DNA of 64,000 nucleotides from Candidatus Poribacteria bacterium (lineage in GTDB: Bacteria; Poribacteria; WGA-4E; WGA-3G): positions 1 through 64,000 of the forward strand of contig JAPOQK010000098.1 of assembly GCA_026710795.1 (NCBI GenBank), written 5' to 3'. How positions within the stretch are numbered: the stretch's first letter is position 1; every line of letters starts with the position of its first letter. Under the pieces are notes generated by a model. The model was not told where the DNA came from. It did not search any database and saw only the letters and a program-made list of their open reading frames with translations. Positions 54,667 to 63,016 of this stretch are shown piece by piece. The translations under genes were made by a program, and so were the position numbers.

Positions 54667-56463
54667 TTAGAGATATGTTCCACCCTTGCTAATTCGCATT
54701 TCTGGATTCCTACGTGTCTCAGGTTCATTAATCAAGGCTCGGATATTAACGATTTTTTCGCCTTTCCTACCGGAAATTTTTGCCCAATCATCTGGATTAG
54801 TTGTATTTGGAAGATCTTCGTTTTCCCGATATTCTTCACGTATAGCTGTTACAAGATCATCAAGCGAAATACCCTTATCCTTTCCTTCAGAACTGATTAG
54901 CCGCTTTATCGCCATCTTCTTTGCTCTTGAAACGATGTTCTTAATCATTGCGCCACTAACGAAATCTTTGAAAAAGAGGGTCTCGCGTTCACCCCGCGTG
55001 TAAGTCACTTCTATGAAACGGTTTTCTTCGGTAGTAGCATACATCGCTTGAACAGCTTCAGATATAAGGTGTTCTGTTACATCTTTTGTATTACCATCAA
55101 AATTTTCCATTTCTGTCTTGGCGAACGGTAAGTCAGGAGTTAGATAGATAGCAAAGATATCCTTGGCACCATCAATATTAGGACGATCTATTTTAATCTT
55201 CACATCAAGTCTACCGGGTCTCAGCACGGCAGGATCCAGAAGGTCTTGTCTATTGCTTGCACCGATAACAATAACATCTCTTAAGTCTTCAACGCCATCA
55301 AGCATTGAAAGGAACTGTGGTACAAGTGTAGACTCCATGTCTGATGATATTCCCATACCACGCGACCTAAAAAGAGAATCCATTTCATCAAAGAAAATGA
55401 CAACAGGGAAACCTTCTTTTGATTTATCCCGTGCTTTTTGAAAAACTTCTCTTATCTTTCGCTCTGTTTCCCCAACATATTTATTGAGAAGTTCAGGTCC
55501 CTTAATATTTATGAAATATCCTTTAACATCATCCCTATCGTTCTGTTGACGCATCCGTTCGGCTAAGCAATTGGCAACTGCTCGTGCAATTAATGTCTTT
55601 CCACATCCTGGTGGTCCATACAGTAACACACCTTTTGGCGGTGTAAGATCAAATTCACGATATTCATCTGGATACAGATATGGCATCTCAATAGCATCTC
55701 GAATTGCTTCAATCTGTGTGTCCAGTCCACCAATGTCAGTGTAATTTATATCCGGTACTTCTTCAAGCAGTAAGTCATCCAGTTCACGTTTTGGAAGTTT
55801 TTCAAGAAGCATTCCACTGGTATGATTTAGCAAAACAGGGTCACCTATTTTTAAGGTTTCATTTTTTAACGCATCTGAGATACGTACAACCTGTTCTTCA
55901 TCTGTCCGAAGACTAACAACCGCACGATCAGTTTCCAGAACTTCTTTAATCTTAACAATATCACCGTGTTTTTCTGGAGGTTTAATCGCAACGACATTTA
56001 AGCCACTATTGACTATGACTTCTTGTCCAACATGAATTTGGTTGGGATTTATTGAGGGATCGTGATTGACACGCCACTTTTTTCCACCGATGTCAACATC
56101 AATTGTGTTGTCATCATTTACACCGAGAAAAATGCCGTAGTTATTTGGAGGCGCGCTGAGCTGCTTGACCTTTTCTTTTAATAGTTCAAGTTTTTCTTTA
56201 GCTTCTTGAAGCGTATTTCTAAGTTTTCGATTTTGACGGTGCGACTGCATAAGTTCACGTGTCATTTCGTAAAGACGCGCATCAACATCATCATTAGGGG
56301 CAGTACTGAGTTGCCTTCGCAAATCGCTGACTTCGTTCTCAAGCATCTCTATCTGCCAATTCAACTCACGAATCCGTTGAGGATAATTTGCTTGATCCGA
56401 TGCAGTTTCATCAATATCAGAATTTTTCAGTAACTCGGATGAGGTATCTCTTTTGCTAGCCAT
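54667..56463 (-). CDS. mpa: Proteasome-associated AAA ATPase (Mpa/ARC)
   Basis: Hexameric unfoldase that recognises Pup and feeds substrates to the 20S core. An N-terminal coiled coil (LNWQIEMLENEVSDLRRQL, about 25-90) binds Pup. OB-type domains follow (VDIGGKKWRVNHDP region), then the AAA module with GPPGCGKTLIARAVAN and VVIFFDEMDSLFRSRG. The C-terminus ends Gly-Thr-Tyr-Leu, like the Gly-Gln-Tyr-Leu tail of Mpa that opens the alpha-ring gate. ATG 56463 is preferred; an in-frame GTG five codons upstream is possible. First gene of the Pup locus. Confidence 0.94.
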   Translation of the reverse strand: MASKRDTSSELLKNSDIDETASDQANYPQRIRELNWQIEMLENEVSDLRRQLSTAPNDDVDARLYEMTRELMQSHRQNRKLRNTLQEAKEKLELLKEKVKQLSAPPNNYGIFLGVNDDNTIDVDIGGKKWRVNHDPSINPNQIHVGQEVIVNSGLNVVAIKPPEKHGDIVKIKEVLETDRAVVSLRTDEEQVVRISDALKNETLKIGDPVLLNHTSGMLLEKLPKRELDDLLLEEVPDINYTDIGGLDTQIEAIRDAIEMPYLYPDEYREFDLTPPKGVLLYGPPGCGKTLIARAVANCLAERMRQQNDRDDVKGYFINIKGPELLNKYVGETERKIREVFQKARDKSKEGFPVVIFFDEMDSLFRSRGMGISSDMESTLVPQFLSMLDGVEDLRDVIVIGASNRQDLLDPAVLRPGRLDVKIKIDRPNIDGAKDIFAIYLTPDLPFAKTEMENFDGNTKDVTEHLISEAVQAMYATTEENRFIEVTYTRGERETLFFKDFVSGAMIKNIVSRAKKMAIKRLISSEGKDKGISLDDLVTAIREEYRENEDLPNTTNPDDWAKISGRKGEKIVNIRALINEPETRRNPEMRISKGGTYL

Positions 56464-56547
56464 ACAATATATTCTCACTTTCCATTGAAAAGATTGATGG
56501 TATGGTAGAATGTTGATAGGTTTGATGTACCAACATTAGTGCCTAAA

Positions 56548-56576
56548 AGTATAACATGTTCAAATATATACATCAA
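56548..56576 (-). promoter_or_regulatory. Promoter for the Pup-proteasome operon
   Basis: On the minus strand TTGATG (56571-56576), 17-bp spacer, TATACT (56548-56553), about 85 bp upstream of the mpa start. Confidence 0.65.
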
Positions 56577-56654
56577 GAAAAAACATTATTGTGTGGTATA
56601 TTTCCACTTACAAATAGGATTTCAATATTACTTGATATTGATTGATCAAAAAAC

Positions 56655-57806
56655 CTAAATGTCATCATCGTCAATACTTGTGGTAGCAGACGTATCCTCA
56701 AATCCAGTGTCAACTTCTTCTTCACCTTCTTCACTTGGAATTGATCCTGCAACAGAGTCTAAAAGTGAACCGATGTTTTCTCGGATTTTTCTGTCAAGTT
56801 CAGCAGTAACTTCTGGATTCTCCTCCAAATATGTTTTTACATTATTTCTACCTTGACCAATTCTTTCATTATTATATGAGAACCATGATCCTCTTTTCTC
56901 TATGAATCCAGCCTCAACAGCAATATCTAATAGGGTGCCTTCTTTAGAGATACCTTTACCAAAAGTTACATCAAATTCGGCTTCTCTGAAAGGTGGTGCG
57001 ACCTTATTTTTTACAACCTTTATACGGACTCTGTTACCGAGTACGTCTGTCCCTTCTTTAATTTGTGTAGAACGACGAATTTCTAATCGGACAGATGCGT
57101 GAAACTTCAAGGCAAGACCACCCGGTGTAGTATCTGGATTACCAAACATCACACCAATTTTTTGTCGGATTTGATTTGTGAAAATAACACATGTCTTCGA
57201 TTTATTCGTTACTCCCGACAACTTTCTTAATGCCTTAGACATCAAACGAGGTAGTAAGCCTACATGTGCATCACCCATTTCACCTTCGATCTCTGCTTGT
57301 GGCGTTAATGCAGCAACCGAGTCAATGATAACAACATCTATGGCACCGCTACGGATAAGGGTTTCAACGATTTCTAATGCTTGTTCACCTGCATCTGGCT
57401 GTGAGATTAACAGATTTTCAAGATTGACACCTATATTTCGTGCATAAGTTGTATCCAATGCATGCTCAACATCAATAAAAGCTGCGATTCCACCCATTTT
57501 CTGTGCTTCAGCAACGATGTGGAGTGCCAAAGTGGTTTTTCCCGTGCCTTCATGCCCAAATACTTCAATTATTCTTCCACGCGGTACTCCGCCAACCCCC
57601 AAAGCCAAATCAAGAGATAGAGCACCTGTAGGAATTGCTTCCACAGGAACAACTTCATTATCAGTAAGCCGCATAATCGCGCCTTTACCATAAGCACGTT
57701 CTACTTGAGAGATGGCTTGGTCTACTGCTTTCTTTTTCTCTGCAGTTATTTGTGGTTCTTCTGAATTCAAATTTTCTTCCGACTTTTTTTGTTCGTCATT
57801 TGCCAT
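56655..57806 (-). CDS. recA: Recombinase RecA
   Basis: 383 residues. The ATP site reads GHEGTGKTT (84-92), a variant of the usual GPESSGKTT. Other landmarks are [56 protein letters not shown] and a C-terminal acidic tail. It promotes strand exchange and SOS-type repressor cleavage. AGGAG lies within the thpR 3' end and the start overlaps thpR by 11 bp. Confidence 0.96.
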   Translation of the reverse strand: MANDEQKKSEENLNSEEPQITAEKKKAVDQAISQVERAYGKGAIMRLTDNEVVPVEAIPTGALSLDLALGVGGVPRGRIIEVFGHEGTGKTTLALHIVAEAQKMGGIAAFIDVEHALDTTYARNIGVNLENLLISQPDAGEQALEIVETLIRSGAIDVVIIDSVAALTPQAEIEGEMGDAHVGLLPRLMSKALRKLSGVTNKSKTCVIFTNQIRQKIGVMFGNPDTTPGGLALKFHASVRLEIRRSTQIKEGTDVLGNRVRIKVVKNKVAPPFREAEFDVTFGKGISKEGTLLDIAVEAGFIEKRGSWFSYNNERIGQGRNNVKTYLEENPEVTAELDRKIRENIGSLLDSVAGSIPSEEGEEEVDTGFEDTSATTSIDDDDI

Positions 57807-58389
57807 TATGTACTATCTCCTGTCCAATAGAATATTTGTTTAACGGTGTATAGACAGCACCATCAGGATGCAATTCACTTCTAATGAGTGTAATTTTATC
57901 AACAGTATGCAATGTTCCGTCAACGATTTTGTAATTCTCAAATAATCTTGAAAATGGTTTCAAATTTATAGGTCTTTTCAACCGTGCAAGCGTAAAGTGT
58001 GGGTGAAATCGATCTTCTTTAGAAAAATTTATCTTGTGTAGTTCACTATTTATTGTATTTGCAAGTGATGTTGTTGGTAAAGCACCCCGGTTTAAGCCAA
58101 CCCACAATACTCGTGGTCGCACAAAATTTGGAAATGCACCTATTCCACCAATTTCTATAGGAAATGGTTCATTCCCTTTAGCGACTTTTTCTAATGCAGA
58201 TCTGATTTTATCCACGTTACGGTCTTCTACATCTCCAAGAAACTTCAATGTAATATGATAATTCCCAATCTTCGTCCACGAGGCAAAGCCAATTTTTGAA
58301 CGTATTTGTGCTTGCACCTCACCTAATATCTCCTGAATTCTATTAGGTATCTCAATAGCGACAAAACACCTTATAGTATTTGATTTCAT
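57796..58389 (-). CDS. thpR: RNA 2',3'-cyclic phosphodiesterase
   Basis: 197-residue 2H phosphoesterase with the two HxTx motifs [11 protein letters not shown] and [12 protein letters not shown]. It opens 2',3'-cyclic phosphates or, in vitro, ligates tRNA halves. Commonly found next to recA. Because the window also encodes RtcB and archease, the strain has both making and breaking enzymes for 2',3'-cyclic RNA ends. Confidence 0.92.
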   Translation of the reverse strand: MKSNTIRCFVAIEIPNRIQEILGEVQAQIRSKIGFASWTKIGNYHITLKFLGDVEDRNVDKIRSALEKVAKGNEPFPIEIGGIGAFPNFVRPRVLWVGLNRGALPTTSLANTINSELHKINFSKEDRFHPHFTLARLKRPINLKPFSRLFENYKIVDGTLHTVDKITLIRSELHPDGAVYTPLNKYSIGQEIVHNGK

Positions 58390-58428
58390 TTAATTTTTAC
58401 CTCAAGTATGATTTATCGCGTTCGTGTT

Positions 58429-59016
58429 CTATACCGATAATGTCTTCAGGTTTCCATACAATATCTCTATACCTGAGACAACAGTCAATACTAAAGGTAG
58501 GTACATCATAAAATATATCGGTCCATTGTGATGTATTACAAATTCGGAAATACCATTTAAACTAAGTAGGACTAAACCAATAATTATGACAATAAGTTGA
58601 GCTGCGGTTTTATATTTTCCCCATCGATTTGCTGATATTACCTCTCCATGCATGGCAACAAATAATACACGAAAGACGGTAATTATTAATTCTCGTCCAA
58701 GTATAACTAATACCATCCAGATAGGGATTAGACCGACACCCTCAGCTAGATTTTCGTGTTGAAAAAGGTAAAAGCATATTAATGCCGCGGCAACTAAAAT
58801 TTTGTCAACTACCGAATCAATGAAGCTCCCAAAACTGGTAGTGCCTCGTTTCCGGGCAATCTTACCGTCGTAATAATCTGTTATACCAGCTAAACTAAAA
58901 AAAACAGCCGCTGGTATCATCAATTTAGCACGAAAACATAAAAAAAACGGTAGTGTTAACAATAACCGGGAAAAAGTAAGGAGATTCGCCAGTCGTAATA
59001 TGTCAGGAAATTTCAT
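58429..59016 (-). CDS. pgsA: CDP-diacylglycerol-glycerol-3-phosphate 3-phosphatidyltransferase
   Basis: Membrane enzyme of phosphatidylglycerol synthesis. The CDP-alcohol phosphotransferase motif D-x2-DG-x2-AR-x8-G-x3-D-x3-D is seen as DYYDGKIARKRGTTSFGSF followed by IDSVVDK. Several hydrophobic segments follow (ILVAAALICFYLF, VGLIPIWMVLVILG, AAQLIVIIIGLVLL). Start taken at ATG 59016; an upstream TTG (59040) would overlap lolA by 20 bp. Confidence 0.9.
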   Translation of the reverse strand: MKFPDILRLANLLTFSRLLLTLPFFLCFRAKLMIPAAVFFSLAGITDYYDGKIARKRGTTSFGSFIDSVVDKILVAAALICFYLFQHENLAEGVGLIPIWMVLVILGRELIITVFRVLFVAMHGEVISANRWGKYKTAAQLIVIIIGLVLLSLNGISEFVIHHNGPIYFMMYLPLVLTVVSGIEILYGNLKTLSV

Positions 59017-59020
59017 ATAA

Positions 59021-59764
59021 TTAATTTTCTGAAAGATCAATTATCTCGGCATCTTTAGGAATAACAAATTTGAAAACGTCATTAGGCAACTTCTTATCTC
59101 GTACTATATTTGACAACTTCATAACAACATTTCGACGACTTCCATCTTCATATACAGTCACGTATCCAAATTGAACGGGAAACCATTCACTTTTATTAAC
59201 CCATATTTCAAGTATCTCCTTAACACCTCCACCCTCCTGATTTCTTTGTATATCATCACCTTTATTGTTTTGATTCGCAGATCTGTTTAACAGATTTTGC
59301 TTTGGAGTCAAATGTATTTGATATATACCTTTTTTATTCGCTGCTTCATCAGGCACTAATTTCATATTCCAGTTGCTTGATAAATCCTCCAAAGATGCCC
59401 CCGTTCCCGGTAGGATTTCTTGTCTTTGTTGGTTTGGCAACTTCTGTTTATTGACTTCATTTAGGAGTGGTGTGTAAGACCATACAAACTCACCATCTAA
59501 TACGATTGTTTTCACAACCTTATTTAAATCTTTTGGTGAGACATATTCCATGTTTAGCAGGTTAGGTTTTCCGAATGTAAATCTACCCCGACTTAAACTT
59601 TTTCTGGTTTTATATAGTGTCGTTTCCTCAAAATCTGCACTGAAGTTACTACACTTACCGTATGCAGTTTTGAAATTCTGGAATACCTCATCTACCGTAT
59701 AGGAATACCCAATATTCACAAAACATAGACAAAGCAACACTAAACTGAAATATACGCGTTTCAA
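59021..59764 (-). CDS. lolA: Outer-membrane lipoprotein carrier protein (LolA-like)
   Basis: Periplasmic chaperone that escorts lipoproteins to the outer membrane. TTG start with AGGGAGA 6 bp upstream. A signal peptide (VYFSLVLLCLCFVNIGYSY) precedes a LolA-type half-barrel: NFSADFEETTLYKTRKSLSR, GRFTFGKPNLLNMEYVSP, VVKTIVLDGEFVWSYTP. Its presence shows that this organism has an outer membrane. A probable promoter lies at 59823-59846. Co-transcribed with pgsA, thpR and recA. Confidence 0.88.
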   Translation of the reverse strand: MKRVYFSLVLLCLCFVNIGYSYTVDEVFQNFKTAYGKCSNFSADFEETTLYKTRKSLSRGRFTFGKPNLLNMEYVSPKDLNKVVKTIVLDGEFVWSYTPLLNEVNKQKLPNQQRQEILPGTGASLEDLSSNWNMKLVPDEAANKKGIYQIHLTPKQNLLNRSANQNNKGDDIQRNQEGGGVKEILEIWVNKSEWFPVQFGYVTVYEDGSRRNVVMKLSNIVRDKKLPNDVFKFVIPKDAEIIDLSEN

Positions 59765-59822
59765 GTTATTTCTCCCTAATTCATAAGGTCAGTGACGGAT
59801 ATTTCTAATGTGAATATAGTGT

Positions 59823-59846
59823 ATCATACCATGAATTACATGTCAA
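59823..59846 (-). promoter_or_regulatory. Promoter for the lolA-pgsA-thpR-recA run
   Basis: On the minus strand TTGACA (59841-59846) and an extended -10, TGGTATGAT, at 59823-59831. The spacing between hexamers is short (12 bp), so either the extended -10 alone or TACACT, 17 bp downstream of TTGACA, is used. Confidence 0.45.
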
Positions 59847-60267
59847 TGTTATTTTTTGTTTGTTCAGTCTGTATAGTTTTCTGAATATCAGTTTCAGTAG
59901 CATTTAACCTTGTCCAATCTGAAAGTTCTACATCAATACCATCAGCTTCATCTAATGCACAGGTCACGATCCGTTCCAATACTTGTGTAACTCCTGCTTC
60001 ACGAAATATAGCTTGAAACCAGATGCTAAATTCTTTTAATCCTTCAGATGTAACGGAAAACACCCAGAAATTTACCCTACAAAAATCAATTCCCTCATCA
60101 ACGGACTGTTGCGATATCCAAACACCATCGGGAAATTGATGAAAAAGTTGTAATAAATCTGCGATTATAACAACGATGTCTTGATTAAGATAAGAGATAT
60201 TTGGATGAATATCAAAATGAATCGCGTATCTATGTGCACAAAGTGATGGCACAATTTCCTTAGTCAT
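59836..60267 (-). CDS. Hypothetical cytoplasmic protein
   Basis: ATG 60267 is preferred; an in-frame GTG exists at 60291. 143 residues, mixed alpha/beta with no signal or membrane segment. The middle (DGVWISQQSVDEG, VNFWVFSVTSEGLKEFSIWFQ) is rich in aromatics. I recognise no family. The gene overlaps the lolA promoter region, and its 3' end lies about 70 bp from the lolA start. Confidence 0.5.
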   Translation of the reverse strand: MTKEIVPSLCAHRYAIHFDIHPNISYLNQDIVVIIADLLQLFHQFPDGVWISQQSVDEGIDFCRVNFWVFSVTSEGLKEFSIWFQAIFREAGVTQVLERIVTCALDEADGIDVELSDWTRLNATETDIQKTIQTEQTKNNIDM

Positions 60268-60532
60268 TATAGTCTTATTCCTTTCAAACACAAATATTTA
60301 TTCCCTATAACTTGATGTACTTAGGTATACGATTGTATTGTTCATTCATAGGTTTTCAATAGTGGTAAAATACCTTTGCTGGAAGGATTGCAAAATCTTA
60401 TGCAAAGCACAAATCACAATGGTCTTGAATAAAATACATAAAAAGTAATGCAGTGTATATAAGTATTTCTTTTTTCTAAAGCAGGTCACATGAGTTGTTA
60501 GCACAACTTGTAATACACAGGTTTTGGTAGGA

Positions 60533-60606
60533 TGGGCGGTACAGGACTTGAACCTGTGACCTCTTGCATGTCAAGCAAACGCTCTAGCCACCTGAGCTAA
60601 CCGCCC
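60533..60606 (-). tRNA. tRNA-Val(GAC)
   Basis: Complete cloverleaf on the minus strand: acceptor GGGCGGT/ACCGCCC, anticodon loop TTGACAT (GAC), T-arm with GGTTCAAGTCC. CCA is not encoded. Confidence 0.93.
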
Positions 60607-60617
60607 TTAGTTGAAGT

Positions 60618-60692
60618 TGGAGGTGGCGGTCGGAATCGAACCGACGAATAGGAGTTTTGCAGACTCCGGCCTTACCACTTGGCTACGCCACC
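60618..60692 (-). tRNA. tRNA-Cys(GCA)
   Basis: Acceptor GGTGGCG/CGCCACC with discriminator T, anticodon loop CTGCAAA (GCA), T-arm GGTTCGATTCC. The CCA end is encoded (60618-60620). Confidence 0.94.
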
Positions 60693-60695
60693 GAA

Positions 60696-60770
60696 TGGAG
60701 CGGGAGACGAGATTTGAACTCGCGACCTCCACCTTGGCAAGGTGGAGCTCTACCGCTGAGCTACTCCCGC
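60696..60770 (-). tRNA. tRNA-Gly(GCC)
   Basis: Acceptor GCGGGAG/CTCCCGC, anticodon loop TTGCCAA (GCC), T-arm AGTTCAAATCT. The CCA end is encoded (60696-60698). First gene of the Gly-Cys-Val cluster. Confidence 0.95.
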
Positions 60771-60811
60771 ATATTCTTCAGGATTGTATTTGGAATCCCA
60801 AAAGCATTGTT

Positions 60812-60840
60812 ATTGTAACACATTATTAAAATAATGTCAA
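60812..60840 (-). promoter_or_regulatory. Promoter of the tRNA cluster
   Basis: On the minus strand TTGACA (60835-60840), 17-bp spacer, TACAAT (60812-60817), about 42 bp before tRNA-Gly. Confidence 0.7.
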
Positions 60841-60903
60841 ATTAAATTCTAAATCAATATCTTAATATCTCAGAATGATGTGTGTATATTTGGTTATATC
60901 TGG

Positions 60904-62763
60904 TCAATCATGCATTTCACGTTTCATTTCTATCAAATGTGCTCCATCTAATCCTTCTCGAACTTGATCATCATAGCTGGTAACAATTACTTGATACTCT
61001 TTTGATAGTTGACGGATATAGTCAACCATCAATGTTTTCCTTTCACCATCTAAATGCAACGTTGGATCATCAAAAACAAAGAAACCGGTATTGCCTAAAA
61101 CCTTCGCGAGTGCTACCTTGAAGCAGAGATACAGGAACATCTTTTCACTCCCACTGAGTAACATAACGCTTCTATCCTCACCATCTATATTTAGGGATGG
61201 AAGAAGATGTTGTCGTTGTAAATCAATCTGTGATTGTCCAAACAATTCCATCTCACCAAGCCAACGTTGGAGTTCTGTCTCTACGGGTTTAAGGATTTGC
61301 CTTTGAAGGGTGTTAATCGTATTTTCCACACCAGCACAAGCAAGCTCAAGACAAAGTGTTGTCTTCTCAACATGTTCTGCCTCAGCATTTACTTGCTGAA
61401 GTCTATCAAATCTATCTTTTTGAACTGCATCATTCTGCTTCAACCTATCAAGTTTCTGGCGTTCTCTATCTATTTGTGTTTTCAGTTGCTTCTTATCTAA
61501 AGTGGTTAAATTTTGGTTTGATGTATCTGTGTCTAACTGTACTCTTCTCTCATTTAACCTCTCTGTGATAGAATCGAGTTGTTCTTGGATTTGCTTGATT
61601 TCCTCATCTATTTGTTCTAACCGAGTTAAGCGTGTTTGTAGTGTATTTAAGCGTTGTTCAAGTTCGTGTCTGCTTTCTAAATTATCTGTTTTTTCAACAA
61701 GTGTTTTCTTATCATTTTCTAATTCTGTTGAAAGTTGTGATCTCTCATTTTCCTTTTCATCAACAATCTTTTGGATCACATCTCTTTCAACCTTCTGATG
61801 ACATGTAGGACATTGTCCATCATCGCTCTCTATAAGATTGCGTAGTGTATTACATACATTAGTTATAGCGTTGATCTGTGTGTCAAGACTACCGACTTTT
61901 TTAATTAATTCCTCACGTTCAGCTTCTAATCCTATGGTATCTTTAATAGCAGATTCAATAGTCGCAGTCATTCCACGTAAATGTGTGAGATCGTTAAAGC
62001 CACTTAAGTTATTTGTCTGTTCTTGTTTCAGTAAATCTAACTGTTTCTGTGTATTTTTTCTGTTCTGTTTCCACTCTGTAATTAATTCTGCATCCCCTGT
62101 TTCCATGTTATAGGCGATCTCAAGATTTTTCAATTTTGCTTCAGTTTCTTCAATGTCAGTTTTGTTGGTATTCTGTGCTGTGACCCGCAAACTACTTTGA
62201 TGTGATTGTATCCTTCCTCTTTCGCGTTTGGCAAGTCGTCGTGCATCTATGAATCTTTCTCGTACCTCTATTAATCTATCGATACCTAAAAGCGCGTATA
62301 GTATATCTCGTCTTGTAGCAGGTTGACGTGCAAGGAATTCAAATATCTCTCCTTCACGAAGAAATGTTGTCAATGCCAGTTTATCATAGGAGAAACCAAA
62401 TCGTTCCTTCAATGTTGCTTCAACGACTGTAATACGTTTATCATCAAGTAATATCTTCCATTCATCATTTATTTCCTGTCTAAGTTGGAATCGTTTATGC
62501 GTGCCTCTGAATAGTAAGTATCTCTCGTCGTCAACTTTGAATTGGAGTCCAGCAGTTCCGCTATATGCTTTTGCACTTTTTATTGATGTAGCATCAACTC
62601 GTGGCACTATCGGCTTCCCAGTTAAGGTGAAAAAGATCGCATTCACAAGTGTGCTTTTTCCACTAAAGTTTGGACCAAAAATGAGATTAATACCGTCAGA
62701 CAGTTCAAAGTCCTGTTGTTGAAAACAACCGAATGTCTTGAGACGAATCCGTTCTAACTGCAT
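60904..62763 (-). CDS. Short Rad50/SbcC-like ATPase with zinc-hook motif
   Basis: 619 residues, shorter than the 850-1000 of Rad50/SbcC. Walker A GPNFSGKST (30-38) follows IRLKTFGCFQQQDFEL. Two long heptad-rich helices flank a CPTC motif (Cys318, Cys321), the zinc-hook position. The C-terminus has the ABC signature LLSGSEKMFLYLCFKVALAK and Walker B FFVFDDPTLHLD. Such ATPases act with the nuclease Mre11/SbcD at DNA ends, but no such nuclease is adjacent. A 68-residue protein is encoded 1 bp upstream, so that protein may be its partner. Confidence 0.85.
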   Translation of the reverse strand: MQLERIRLKTFGCFQQQDFELSDGINLIFGPNFSGKSTLVNAIFFTLTGKPIVPRVDATSIKSAKAYSGTAGLQFKVDDERYLLFRGTHKRFQLRQEINDEWKILLDDKRITVVEATLKERFGFSYDKLALTTFLREGEIFEFLARQPATRRDILYALLGIDRLIEVRERFIDARRLAKRERGRIQSHQSSLRVTAQNTNKTDIEETEAKLKNLEIAYNMETGDAELITEWKQNRKNTQKQLDLLKQEQTNNLSGFNDLTHLRGMTATIESAIKDTIGLEAEREELIKKVGSLDTQINAITNVCNTLRNLIESDDGQCPTCHQKVERDVIQKIVDEKENERSQLSTELENDKKTLVEKTDNLESRHELEQRLNTLQTRLTRLEQIDEEIKQIQEQLDSITERLNERRVQLDTDTSNQNLTTLDKKQLKTQIDRERQKLDRLKQNDAVQKDRFDRLQQVNAEAEHVEKTTLCLELACAGVENTINTLQRQILKPVETELQRWLGEMELFGQSQIDLQRQHLLPSLNIDGEDRSVMLLSGSEKMFLYLCFKVALAKVLGNTGFFVFDDPTLHLDGERKTLMVDYIRQLSKEYQVIVTSYDDQVREGLDGAHLIEMKREMHD

Positions 62764-62764
62764 A

Positions 62765-62971
62765 TTATTTCTCTTTTTTTACTTGGATGAGATCGTATAG
62801 CATTTGTGCTCTAACCTTCTCACGACCATTTTTTAAAGTGAAATCAAATGCTTCTACTATGGCATCAAGTTCATCTGGACTAATTGATATATATTTTTCA
62901 TCACGCTGAATAAGTGCTTCAATTTCAGTTTTATATATTTCTCTTGTTTCATCATCAAGAACTGTTTCCAT
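62765..62971 (-). CDS. Small helical protein coupled to the Rad50-like ATPase
   Basis: 68 residues with a good ribosome site (AAAGGAAA). The sequence is nearly all charged helix: DDETREIYKTEIEALIQRD, PDELDAIVEAFDFTLKNG, ending in QVKKEK. No family recognised. The stop is 1 bp from the ATPase start, a strong sign of co-translation. Confidence 0.65.
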   Translation of the reverse strand: METVLDDETREIYKTEIEALIQRDEKYISISPDELDAIVEAFDFTLKNGREKVRAQMLYDLIQVKKEK

Positions 62972-63016
62972 TAGTTTTCCTTTACATATATGGTATGAAA
63001 ATGAACCATTCGAAGA

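Noticed and set aside
56526-56532. TGTACCA near the mpa promoter, as in the YchF-like leader
   Set aside because: A 7-mer is expected several times by chance in 64 kb of both strands; not enough to propose a shared regulator.
60493-60508. AGTTGT/ACAACT hairpin after tRNA-Val as a terminator
   Set aside because: Six-bp stem and no T-run follows in the direction of transcription.
60611-60829. ORF of 72 codons across the tRNA cluster (contains EPTNRSFADSGLTTWLRHR)
   Set aside because: It is the plus-strand reading of tRNA-Cys and tRNA-Gly on the minus strand, a well-known type of false gene.
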